From: Lachnospiraceae bacterium
Lineage (GTDB): Bacteria > Bacillota > Clostridia > Lachnospirales > Lachnospiraceae
DNA length: 64,000 nucleotides
Direction: 5' to 3'
Assembly (NCBI GenBank): GCA_022510745.1
Contig: JAFLSY010000011.1
Span: 62,001-126,000 of the forward strand
This document shows, in pieces, positions 1 to 8,061 of this stretch (the first letter of the stretch is position 1; each line of letters starts with the position of its first letter). A model generated the notes under the pieces. That model did not search any database. It saw nothing but the letters and a program-made list of their open reading frames with translations, and had not been told where the DNA came from. Position numbers and translations under genes: made by a program.

Positions 1-1
1 G

Positions 2-58
2 GGTGGACAGTGCCGCGTGGATGGTATGAGTGCGGTGTTTATAGAGGATGAGGAGTAA
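2..58 (+). CDS. C-terminal end of an upstream gene (partial)
   Basis: An open frame entering from the left edge ends at a TAA at 56-58 and would encode about 18 residues ending in an acidic tail (IEDEE). It is too short to assign to a family. It is called only because the frame is open to the edge and the next gene follows with its own ribosome site. It could equally be non-coding. Confidence 0.3.
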   Translation, partial: GGQCRVDGMSAVFIEDEE

Positions 59-115
59 AAGATAAGGAAAATTTTTCTTAATTACAATTTTTAAATTTAC
101 AAGGAGTGACACGGT

Positions 116-721
116 ATGATGACCAAGAAACGTCTGGACAGGGACAGTAAATGGGGGTTTCAAGGATTTCCATATTATCACATGAGAATGGATACGGATG
201 ATTTTCACGGACTTGTTAGTATTGTAGAACTAGTAGACGGAGAGTACTTCTTTTGGGAAATGCCGCAGGCAGGAAAAACTCCGGTATGCGGGAAAGGGAT
301 GCTGTGGTTGCAATTAATTCCCGATAATCAGCATCGGGCCATTACGGCAAAGTTTCTTCCTAAATCTCGGACTATTCAAGGCATAACGTATTCAAAATCG
401 GTTTCTGTATGGTATGTTGATGTGATTGATAGTTGGGGATATGATGAAGATCAAGTTGCATATTTCATGGATAAATATTTGGATGTGAAATTTGATATAG
501 AAGGCGATGTGCTCATTGATGACCGTGATGAATTAGACGCGGCATACAAGTCTGGTGAACTGACTAAGGAGCAATATGAAACAGCTATTGCAGAAGGCGA
601 TGCCATCGTCTCGGAGTTATGTTCGGATATAGAAAAAACTCAGCGATGGTGCGAAAACATACTGGAACTTGCAATGAAAAGAATTGAAAATAATGATAAT
701 ATTTTTAAGAAGAACGTATGA
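116..721 (+). CDS. DUF402 (FomD-like) domain protein
   Basis: A 201-residue cytoplasmic protein. Residues about 95-150 match my memory of the DUF402 fold: an aromatic WYVDVID segment, then a D/E-rich stretch in which a beta hairpin is followed by DDRDELDAAYKSGELTKEQYE. In this family these acidic residues bind divalent metal, and characterised members are nucleoside diphosphate/phosphonate hydrolases (FomD) or RNA-pyrophosphate-related enzymes. The substrate here is unknown. Two ATGs in tandem (116, 119) follow an AAGGAG at 101-106. No clear operon partner is visible; the next gene is on the other strand. The family call is from recognition, not from a search. Confidence 0.7.
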   Translation: MMTKKRLDRDSKWGFQGFPYYHMRMDTDDFHGLVSIVELVDGEYFFWEMPQAGKTPVCGKGMLWLQLIPDNQHRAITAKFLPKSRTIQGITYSKSVSVWYVDVIDSWGYDEDQVAYFMDKYLDVKFDIEGDVLIDDRDELDAAYKSGELTKEQYETAIAEGDAIVSELCSDIEKTQRWCENILELAMKRIENNDNIFKKNV

Positions 722-882
722 CGGGAGAAGTGCATGAAAATTATTTTTATAGATAAAACAGGCGGAAGCCCTGCCATAATGAAATAATATTAACTGGGTT
801 TTTTAATAGACTGCAGACCGAAACAGGCCTGCAATAGATATTATACATTTATGATTGGGTATGATGTGAAATTAGAGCGTGT

Positions 883-1710
883 CTAGAAGGTATCTGAGTG
901 AATCTGATATTTTTTGCACATTTCCTGAAAGAAGTCGGAATCGGCAAGCTGTGCAAGTTTATCGCTTTCTCCGGCATCTACCATTTTTCGCAGCAAAAGG
1001 CCAAAGAGGGCCTGGCCTTCGGCAAAGCCTTCTTTACGACTTGCTTTTTCAGCATCTTTAATCAGCTCGTCCAATGTCATATAACGTCGCTCCCATTCCC
1101 GGCTCTTTTTAAGAGCCGTTATTTTTTCGTGCAGCAGCCCTACTTTTCCGTCCGGATCTTCTTTGGCACATTCTCCTGTGCTGTTTTCTACATAATGTAG
1201 GAAATGCCGCAATTCTTTGGATATGTTCTCATCGTTGCGGCCCCGGGTGTTGAAAAAGATTTTCCGGGTACCGTCCCCCAAAGGGAGGTCTGTCTCCAGA
1301 CACCGATTTTCAAAGGTATAGCGATAGAGTCCTTGCCCGAAAGGGTCGAAGCAGCAGAGAAAGATAACACAGGAGGGGCCCAGTTCACTGAAATCCTCTC
1401 CCGGTTTTAGGGAAGTCACGTCCGTCTCCGCTTGGTGATAACGGCTGCGTTTGGGCAGGTTTCCTTTATCCTCCCCCTGCATTTCCACATTGTAGCAGCG
1501 CCTTGCCTCATCCTGTGCATAGATGTCAAGTCGGATGCTGCGGCTGTCGGAGTTAAAGAGCAGTGCATGCTCCGCATGAACCCGTACCTGCTCCACCTTT
1601 TCCCCCAGCATGACCTCTAAAAGCATCCGGCAGGTTTCCTCATCGGAAAGTGCTGCTGCAAAAAGAAATGCATCTTTTAGATGTAAATCTTGAAACTGTT
1701 TCCTTGCCAT
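883..1710 (-). CDS. Rpn-family PD-(D/E)XK nuclease/transposase-like protein
   Basis: A 275-residue protein of the Rpn/PDDEXK transposase-associated family, whose members are DNA endonucleases that promote RecA-independent recombination. The sequence opens with the usual KDAFLFAAAL...ETCRMLLEVML segment. The catalytic core is visible as D62 in RLDIYAQD and E76-x-Q78 in YNVEMQ, followed by LPKRSRYHQAETD. The tail (about 210-275) is charged and helical, as in other members. These genes are scattered and multicopy in Lachnospiraceae and often behave as selfish or recombination-linked elements. The gene stands alone between two plus-strand units. The catalytic residues look intact, so activity is plausible but not shown. 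Confidence 0.8.
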   Translation of the reverse strand: MARKQFQDLHLKDAFLFAAALSDEETCRMLLEVMLGEKVEQVRVHAEHALLFNSDSRSIRLDIYAQDEARRCYNVEMQGEDKGNLPKRSRYHQAETDVTSLKPGEDFSELGPSCVIFLCCFDPFGQGLYRYTFENRCLETDLPLGDGTRKIFFNTRGRNDENISKELRHFLHYVENSTGECAKEDPDGKVGLLHEKITALKKSREWERRYMTLDELIKDAEKASRKEGFAEGQALFGLLLRKMVDAGESDKLAQLADSDFFQEMCKKYQIHSDTF

Positions 1711-1809
1711 AATGTTCTCCTTGTTCCATGGCAGGAAGCGTTCCGCCTGTATAGGTATTATACAGGAAGATAGTTATAAGTGCAATCAGTATCGTTATTC
1801 CGTTTTTTC

Positions 1810-1838
1810 TTGACAAGTAAGAGCCGATGACCTACAAT
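1810..1838 (+). promoter_or_regulatory. Sigma-A promoter of the T-box/proS unit
   Basis: A consensus TTGACA (1810-1815) is followed by a 17-nt spacer and TACAAT (1833-1838). Transcription would start near 1845, just before the T-box leader. Confidence 0.75.
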
Positions 1839-1844
1839 CACTAC

Positions 1845-2133
1845 ATACCGTATTTTCGGTGAGATAAGAGATTATGGCAATGACGAGGGTTAGTAAGGCC
1901 GTGGAAGATAACAGAGAGAGAGCCGTTTGGTGGAAGGCTCTTATGGGAAGCGCCCGAACCTGCCTCCGAGTCCTGTGCGAGCCGGTGAAAACCGGAAAAG
2001 CACGGCGCAATACCGGCGTTACCGGTAAAAGAGCAGAATGCAGCGGCTGTTTTAAAATAGGACGTGGGCATTAATCAGGGTGGTACCGCCGGTTTTCCGG
2101 TCCCTTTGGGGACGGAAAACCGGCGTTTTTTTG
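1845..2133 (+). promoter_or_regulatory. T-box riboswitch, probably proline-specific
   Basis: The T-box sequence AGGGTGGTACCGCC lies at 2077-2090. Its TGGT bulge would pair with an ACCA tRNA end. It overlaps a strong terminator: the stem is built from GCCGGTTTTCCG and its complement (about 2088-2124), followed by a T-run to 2132. A purine-rich AGAGAG bulge typical of Stem I is near 1911-1920. A GAA-CCT at 1956-1961 is a reasonable specifier and would read a proline codon. The next real gene is proS, which fits. Uncharged tRNA(Pro) would stabilise the antiterminator and allow readthrough. An IS200/IS605 element lies between the leader and the gene. Confidence 0.92.
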
Positions 2134-2136
2134 TGT

Positions 2137-2909
2137 GGGTCATGACCCTGTTGAGCACGCAAGCGTGCGAAATATCAACCACCCGCTATGCGGGTGCGCG
2201 GTGTTTGTTATACAAAAAAATCACCTTTCCGTTATAATGAGGTTGTTCAAGCCAATTTATAACGAAAGGAAAGGTGATTTTAATGGCCAAAAAGGCAAAT
2301 AGTTTAGCACACACCAAGTGGATGTGTAAATACCACATAGTGTTCACTCCTAAGTATAGGCGAAAAATTGTATATAATCAATACAAAGAAAGCATAAGGG
2401 ACATCATAAAACAGTTGTGCGGATACAAAGGAGTGGAGATCATAGAAGGGCATCTGATGCCGGACCATATTCATATGCTGGTAAGCATACCGCCCAAGAT
2501 AAGTGTATCCAGCTTTATGGGATATCTGAAGGGAAAGAAGTGCAAAGAGGGGTGTTTACAACACCCTCTTGATGATATTCGATAAACATGCAAATCTGAA
2601 GTACAAATTCGGTAACCGACATTTCTGGGCAGAGGGCTATTATGTGAGTACGGTGGGATTGAACGAGGAAACCATCCGAAAGTATATCCAGGAACAAGAA
2701 AGTTCTGATATAGCCCTCGACAAGTTGAGCGTGAAGGAATATGAGGACCCCTTTAGGGGTAGCAAGTAGTAACTGACCCCTTCCAGGGGTGGCGAAGGCG
2801 GCAAAGGCGAATGGCTTGAACGAAGTGAAAGCCAGCGTCTTTAGGCGCTGGCCGGTAACAAAGGCTTATAGCCGCAGAGCAAACCACCCGTTAGACGGGT
2901 GGTGCTGAT
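2137..2909 (+). mobile_element. IS200/IS605-family element, defective
   Basis: The element carries a tnpA remnant flanked by the imperfect subterminal hairpins expected of the family. On the left, CCACCCGCTATGCGGGTG lies near 2180-2200, preceded by GCACGCAAGCGTGC. On the right, CCACCCGTTAGACGGGTGG lies just before 2903. Several more hairpins sit between the tnpA stop and the right end (CCCCTTTAGGGG, CCCCTTCCAGGGG, GCCAGCG/CGCTGGC). No tnpB is present. Exact ends cannot be fixed without an empty site, because this family makes no target duplication. It is inserted between the T-box terminator and proS, in the same orientation. Confidence 0.82.
2283..2769 (+). pseudogene. tnpA: IS200/IS605 transposase TnpA, disrupted
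   Basis: The 5' part encodes the start of a Y1 transposase with the HUH motif visible as MPDHIHMLV. The 3' part, in another frame, continues from MIFDKHANLKYKFG through the segment with the catalytic tyrosine (GYYVSTVG) to EYEDPFRGSK. Between them, at about 2545-2568, is an extra near-palindromic segment AAGAGGGGTGTT-TAC-AACACCCTC(TT). With one further base it shifts the frame by +1. HUH and tyrosine are thus in different frames and no active enzyme is expected. Confidence 0.85.
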
Positions 2910-2934
2910 TTTAGAAGAAAGCGAGGAGAAGAAA

Positions 2935-4368
2935 ATGGCAGAGAAAAAATTAGTGGAAGCAATCACCTCCATGGACGAGGACTTCGCCCAGTGGTACACG
3001 GATGTAGTAAAGAAGGCTGAACTGATTGACTACACCAGTGTTAAGGGATGTATGGTGATCAAGCCTGCGGGCTATGCCATCTGGGAGTTATTGCAGAGGC
3101 AGTTGGATGATAGGTTCAAGGCGACAGGCGTACAGAATGTATACCTGCCCATGTTTATTCCCGAAAGCCTGTTGGAGAAGGAGAAGGACCATGTGGAGGG
3201 CTTTGCGCCTGAGGTAGCCTGGGTTACCCATGGCGGTCTGCAGCCCCTGCAGGAGAGGCTCTGTGTCAGACCTACTTCTGAAACCCTGTTCTGCGATTTT
3301 TATAAAAATGACGTACAGTCCTACAGGGATCTGCCTAAGGTATATAATCAGTGGTGTTCCGTGGTGCGCTGGGAAAAGGAAACCAGACCTTTCCTGCGCT
3401 CCAGAGAGTTTTTATGGCAGGAGGGACATACGGTCCACGCCACCGCGGAGGAGGCTGAAGAAAGAACCATACAAATGCTGAATGTTTATGCTGACTTCTG
3501 TGAAGAGGTGCTGGCGATTCCTGTTATCAAGGGGCGCAAGACCGATAAGGAGAAGTTTGCCGGTGCAGTTGCAACCTATACCATTGAGTCGCTGATGCAC
3601 GATGGAAAGGCACTGCAGTCCGGTACCAGTCACAATTTCGGGGACGGCTTTGCCAAGGCTTTCGGCATTCAATTTACCAACAAGGACAACACATTAAAAT
3701 ATGTGCACCAGACCTCCTGGGGCATGACGACCCGTATGATCGGCGCTATTATTATGGTTCACGGGGACAATTCCGGACTGGTACTGCCTCCCAAAGTGGC
3801 TCCCATTCAGATTGCCATCATTCCCATCCAGCAGAAGAAGGAAGGGGTACTGGATAAAGCGTATGAGCTCAAACAGCGTCTGGAGAAGAACTTCCGTGTT
3901 AAAGTGGACGATACGGACAAGAGTCCCGGCTTTAAGTTTGCAGAGGCCGAAATGAGGGGTTTCCCTCTTCGATTGGAAATCGGTCCCAAGGATATCGAGG
4001 CCGGAAAATGTGTGCTGTGCAGAAGGGACAATGGCGAAAAGCTGGAAGTGGCCCTTGATAAGGTAGAAGAAAAAGCAGCTGAGCTTCTTGAAACTATTCA
4101 TCATGATATGCTGGAAAGAGCAAGAGCCCACAGGGACGAGCACACCTATGTCGCCCGCAATTACGAGGAATTTGAGAAACTCTTTACAGAAAAGACCGGT
4201 TTTGTAAAGGCTATGTGGTGCGGCGAACAGACTTGCGAAGATGCTATCAAAGAAAAACTGAGCGTTACCAGCAGGTGTATGCCTTTTGAGCAGGAACAGC
4301 TTACGGACACCTGTATATGCTGCGGAAAGCCTGCTAAAAAGATGGTTTACTGGGGCAGGGCATACTAA
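2935..4368 (+). CDS. proS: Prolyl-tRNA synthetase (short, archaeal/eukaryal type)
   Basis: A class II synthetase of 477 residues that charges tRNA(Pro). It has the short architecture without the bacterial editing insertion. Motif 2 is visible as [23 protein letters not shown], and motif 3 lies in the [14 protein letters not shown] region. The anticodon-binding domain follows, then a C-terminal zinc-binding-like module with cysteines ([18 protein letters not shown]). The ATG at 2935 is preferred: it has AGGAG just upstream, and the earlier in-frame GTG at 2899 lies inside the IS right-end hairpin. Expression should depend on the T-box about 800 nt upstream, through the IS. Confidence 0.95.
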   Translation: MAEKKLVEAITSMDEDFAQWYTDVVKKAELIDYTSVKGCMVIKPAGYAIWELLQRQLDDRFKATGVQNVYLPMFIPESLLEKEKDHVEGFAPEVAWVTHGGLQPLQERLCVRPTSETLFCDFYKNDVQSYRDLPKVYNQWCSVVRWEKETRPFLRSREFLWQEGHTVHATAEEAEERTIQMLNVYADFCEEVLAIPVIKGRKTDKEKFAGAVATYTIESLMHDGKALQSGTSHNFGDGFAKAFGIQFTNKDNTLKYVHQTSWGMTTRMIGAIIMVHGDNSGLVLPPKVAPIQIAIIPIQQKKEGVLDKAYELKQRLEKNFRVKVDDTDKSPGFKFAEAEMRGFPLRLEIGPKDIEAGKCVLCRRDNGEKLEVALDKVEEKAAELLETIHHDMLERARAHRDEHTYVARNYEEFEKLFTEKTGFVKAMWCGEQTCEDAIKEKLSVTSRCMPFEQEQLTDTCICCGKPAKKMVYWGRAY

Positions 4369-4420
4369 TAGATTTTCAATGTAAATTAATGTTGCGGATA
4401 TTTTTTGGACCGATAAGCAG

Positions 4421-4475
4421 CATCATAACCAACAAGGGCGAATGCTACCGCATCTGAGCCCGGTTGGTTATGATG
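4421..4475 (+). repeat. Long intergenic inverted repeat
   Basis: CATCATAACCAAC (4421-4433) pairs perfectly with GTTGGTTATGATG (4463-4475). Inside it, GGGC (4436-4439) pairs with GCCC, and ATGC-TACC-GCAT forms the tip. There is no T-run, so it is not a standard terminator. It lies between proS and the esterase gene. Confidence 0.7.
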
Positions 4476-4521
4476 TGTAATTACTAAAATGCCTATATAA
4501 AATGAAGGAAGGAGACAAGGT

Positions 4522-5328
4522 ATGTTCTATCAAGAAATCCCCCTGCATCTGGAGGGCTCCCTTCCGGAGGCAAAGCTGGTGGTGTATATACAGGAATATT
4601 CAGAGGGGCTTTATGTAAAGGAAAGACCGCTTGTGCTGCTGTGTCCCGGAGGCGGATACACCTATACCTCAGACAGGGAGGCCGAAAGTATCGCCCTGCA
4701 GTTTCTGGCTATGGGCTGTCATGCTGCAGTACTGCGGTATTCTCCGGCACCGGCTGTATATCCCATACAACTGAAGGAATTGGCCTATTCTATGAAATAT
4801 ATCCGGGCCCATGCGGCAGAATGGCATATAAATCAGGATAAAATCGTCGTGCAGGGCTGCTCTGCGGGCGGACATTTGGCGGCTTCTCTGGGCGTGTTCT
4901 GGAAAGAGGAGTGGCTGGGAGACGCAGTGGATGCTTCCCCGGAAGAAATAAAACCTAATGGTTTGATCCTCTGCTATCCCGTGATCACTTCCGGAGAATT
5001 TGCCCACAGAGGCTCCTTTGATAATCTGACGGGAGGAGATGATTCTCTGCTTGAGAAACTTTCCTTGGAGAAGCAGGTGAATGCCCATACGCCTAAGACA
5101 TTTCTCTGGCATACTTTTACAGACGGTTCGGTACCGATGGAGAATTCTCTGCTGTTTGTAAGCGCTCTGCGGAAATACAATATTCCCACGGAGTTCCATC
5201 TTTATCCTGAGGGACGGCATGGACTGGCGCTGGCAAACGAACTGACCGCAGGAGAGGATGGCGGGCATATACAGAAAGAATGTACTTCCTGGGTGGAACT
5301 GGCACATACCTGGCTGAAAAATATCTGA
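4522..5328 (+). CDS. Alpha/beta-hydrolase, probable acetyl/carbohydrate esterase
   Basis: A 268-residue cytoplasmic serine esterase of the acetyl-xylan-esterase/lipase-like group. The oxyanion segment is CPGGGYTYTS (about 41-50). The nucleophile is S114 in QGCSAGGHLA. The acid is probably the Asp in TFTDGSVP and the base the His in EGRHGLALA. No signal peptide is present. It lies upstream of a GH31 alpha-xylosidase and in the same direction as the glycan locus, so deacetylation of imported oligosaccharides is a reasonable inference. The substrate is not proven. Confidence 0.82.
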   Translation: MFYQEIPLHLEGSLPEAKLVVYIQEYSEGLYVKERPLVLLCPGGGYTYTSDREAESIALQFLAMGCHAAVLRYSPAPAVYPIQLKELAYSMKYIRAHAAEWHINQDKIVVQGCSAGGHLAASLGVFWKEEWLGDAVDASPEEIKPNGLILCYPVITSGEFAHRGSFDNLTGGDDSLLEKLSLEKQVNAHTPKTFLWHTFTDGSVPMENSLLFVSALRKYNIPTEFHLYPEGRHGLALANELTAGEDGGHIQKECTSWVELAHTWLKNI

Positions 5329-5451
5329 GAAATTGAACTCACTTATTATAAAAAATATTCAGTAATTGAAGTAGAAAAAAAGCGGTATATTTTTTAACAC
5401 CCTTTTTTTATAATTATGGCAAAATGAAAAACGATTCCGGAGGAGAAAATT

Positions 5452-7797
5452 ATGTTATTTGGAAACGGCTGTTGGCTGCAAAAAGAAGGTTGCGGATGCT
5501 TTAGCCCGCAGGAGGTTTATTTTGAAAAGGTAGAAGAAAATAAAGTAACATTGTGTCTGCCTACATCTAGGATCACCACAAGGGGCGCCACTCTTGGCGG
5601 CATTAATCTGACCATGATCATTACTTCTCCGGCACCGGAGGTGCTGCGGGTACAGACTTATCATCATATGGGCGCGTTAAAGAAAAGTCCGGAATTTGAA
5701 CTGTATCAGAACGAGGAACTGCCTCTTAGCGTAACCAGCGATGAAGACAGGCTGACCATAGCAAGCGGCAGTCTGACTTTGGAGATTGAGAAGAAATACT
5801 GGTCCATGACTTATAAGAGAAACGGCGAGACGATTACCCGTTCCGCAGCCAAGGATCTGGCCTGCATGAAGACGAATTGGAAGGGCGACTATTACGATAA
5901 GGGAGACGTTACAGAAACCTATATGCGTCAGCAGCTTTCCATGGGTGTGGGTGAGCTCATCTACGGTATGGGCGAGCGATTTACTGCTTTTGTAAAGAAC
6001 GGTCAGAGTGTGGCTATCTGGAACGAGGACGGCGGTACCAGCACTTATCAGTCCTATAAGAATATTCCTTTCTATATTAGTAATAAAGGCTACGGTGTAT
6101 TTGTAAACCACCCTGAGAGAGTGGAATTTGAAGTGGCAACCGAGCAGGTTACCAAGACGGCGTTCTCTGTAGAGGGCGGCTATCTGGACTACTATCTGTT
6201 CAACGGCCCCACCATGAAAGAAGTGTTGGGAAGATATACGGATCTGACGGGTAAGCCCGCCCTGCCGGCACCTTGGACTTTTGGACTGTGGCTTTCCACT
6301 TCCTTTACCACCAACTATGATGAAGAAACGGTCATGAGTTTCGTAAACGGCATGCTGGATAGAGGAATTCCTTTAAGAACCTTCCATTTTGACTGCTTCT
6401 GGATGAAGGAGTTCCATTGGACAGATTTTACATGGGATTCCAGAGTCTTCCCCGATCCTGAGGGTATGTTGAAGCGCATTAAGGACAAAGGCCTGAATAT
6501 CTGCGTCTGGATCAACTCCTACATTGGTCAGGAGAGCAGCGCCTTTAAAGAGGGTATGGAGAAGGGGTACTTTGTAAAGCGCACCAATGGCGATGTATGG
6601 CAGTGGGATATGTGGCAGCCGGGTATGGCGCTGGTGGACTTTACCAATCCTGCAGCCTGCGAATGGTATCAGGGTAAACTGGCAGAGCTTTTGGATATGG
6701 GTGTGGACTGCTTCAAGACCGACTTCGGCGAGAGAATTCCTACTGAGGATGTAGTATATTTTGACGGTTCCGACCCTAAGAAGATGCACAATTACTATAC
6801 ATACTTGTACAATAAGGTAGTATACGAGATATTGGAGAAGAAACGCGGTAAGGGAGAGGCAGTGCTGTTTGCCCGCTCCGCAACCGCCGGCGGGCAGAAA
6901 TTCCCTGTACACTGGGGCGGCGACTGCTGGTCCGACTATGAATCCATGGAAGAGAGCTTGAGAGGCGGTCTGTCCCTGCTCATGTCCGGTTTCGGCTTCT
7001 GGGCTCACGATATCGGCGGCTTTGAGAGCACTTCCACACCGGATGTCTATAAGAGATGGGTGGCTTTCGGACTTCTTTCCTCTCACAGCCGTCTGCACGG
7101 CAGCACCTCTTACAGAGTACCCTGGGCTTATGATGAAGAGGCTGTGGATGTAGTCAGATTCTTCACCAGACTGAAGGCAAAGCTGATGCCCTATCTGTAT
7201 AAAACCGCTATCCAGGCCAACCGCACCGGTGTGCCCACCATGCGGAGTATGGTACTTGAGTTTACCAATGACAGAACCTGTCACTATGTAGACCGCCAGT
7301 ATATGCTGGGCGATAATTTGCTGGTGGCGCCCATCTTCAACGAAGAAGGCATGGCTGACTATTATCTGCCGGCCGGTCGATGGACTGATTTCTTTACCGG
7401 CGAGGTAAAGGAAGGCGGCTGCTGGGTACAGGAGAAGCACGGTTACTTAAGCGTTCCCATGATGGTGAGACCGGGCTCCATCGTGGCGGTGGGTTCCCAT
7501 GACGACAAGCCGGATTACGATTACGGCGACGGTGTGGAACTGCGTATCTATGAATTGCCGGAGAATGAGGCTGTGTCCACCGTAGTATACGGTATGGATC
7601 AGTCCGAGGAAGTAAAAGTGACCGCTATTAGACAAGGTAAGACCATTACGGTAGATGTGGATACCAAGAAACCTTTCAGTGTCCGGCTGGTAAATACTGC
7701 GGCGAAGGGATTGGAAGGTACGGAGGCTGTATCCGAAGAGAAAGATACGGTTCTGACCGGCGCTTCGGGACATCTGAAGGCAGAATGTGAAGCATAG
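5452..7797 (+). CDS. yicI: GH31 alpha-xylosidase (YicI-like)
   Basis: A 781-residue intracellular retaining alpha-glycosidase. The YicI subgroup is indicated by KTDFGERIP with nucleophile D424 and by HWGGDCWSDY with acid/base D491. The spacing between them is close to that of E. coli YicI. The N-terminal beta-sandwich, the (beta/alpha)8 barrel from about 265, and the C-terminal beta domains are all present. No signal peptide is seen. The expected reaction is removal of alpha-1,6-xylose from the non-reducing end of xyloglucan oligosaccharides or isoprimeverose. The neighbouring surface GH5 and ABC transporter support this. AGGAG precedes the ATG. Confidence 0.93.
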   Translation: MLFGNGCWLQKEGCGCFSPQEVYFEKVEENKVTLCLPTSRITTRGATLGGINLTMIITSPAPEVLRVQTYHHMGALKKSPEFELYQNEELPLSVTSDEDRLTIASGSLTLEIEKKYWSMTYKRNGETITRSAAKDLACMKTNWKGDYYDKGDVTETYMRQQLSMGVGELIYGMGERFTAFVKNGQSVAIWNEDGGTSTYQSYKNIPFYISNKGYGVFVNHPERVEFEVATEQVTKTAFSVEGGYLDYYLFNGPTMKEVLGRYTDLTGKPALPAPWTFGLWLSTSFTTNYDEETVMSFVNGMLDRGIPLRTFHFDCFWMKEFHWTDFTWDSRVFPDPEGMLKRIKDKGLNICVWINSYIGQESSAFKEGMEKGYFVKRTNGDVWQWDMWQPGMALVDFTNPAACEWYQGKLAELLDMGVDCFKTDFGERIPTEDVVYFDGSDPKKMHNYYTYLYNKVVYEILEKKRGKGEAVLFARSATAGGQKFPVHWGGDCWSDYESMEESLRGGLSLLMSGFGFWAHDIGGFESTSTPDVYKRWVAFGLLSSHSRLHGSTSYRVPWAYDEEAVDVVRFFTRLKAKLMPYLYKTAIQANRTGVPTMRSMVLEFTNDRTCHYVDRQYMLGDNLLVAPIFNEEGMADYYLPAGRWTDFFTGEVKEGGCWVQEKHGYLSVPMMVRPGSIVAVGSHDDKPDYDYGDGVELRIYELPENEAVSTVVYGMDQSEEVKVTAIRQGKTITVDVDTKKPFSVRLVNTAAKGLEGTEAVSEEKDTVLTGASGHLKAECEA

Positions 7798-7840
7798 TCT
7801 CATTTTGGATTAAGCTATTTTAAAATATGATAAGTTATAA

Positions 7841-7875
7841 GGGACCGATTACAAGGCTGTGATCGGTTCCTTTTC
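7841..7875 (+). terminator. Rho-independent terminator after the GH31 gene
   Basis: GGGACCGATTACA and TGTGATCGGTTCC form a stem around AGGC, followed by TTTTC. Confidence 0.75.
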
Positions 7876-8061
7876 TGTTGTTCTATACTTGCAGTTATGC
7901 ACCAGATACAACAAGGTATAATTTTGCTTGTATAACATGTAAAAAAGAGAAGGTTTTTTTCTGGCAACGCATTCGTTAAACTTTACTATGTAAAATAGGC
8001 GGGGTGTCTTTATGCCCAAATAAGGACGCTCTGGTCTAAATTAATTTAGGAGGAAAAAACA

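Noticed and set aside
734-787. Tiny open frame after the DUF402 gene (starts MKIIFIDKTGG)
   Set aside because: It has a fair ribosome site but only 17 codons and no recognisable pattern. It may be the remnant of a gene start, but support is too thin.
2274-2769. Programmed frameshift in the IS transposase
   Set aside because: IS200/IS605 TnpA is normally made from one frame. The extra palindromic segment is additional sequence, not a slippery site followed by a stem.
6373-7440. Long open frame on the minus strand inside the GH31 gene
   Set aside because: It lies entirely within a well-supported catalytic domain and has no protein-like features or start signal.
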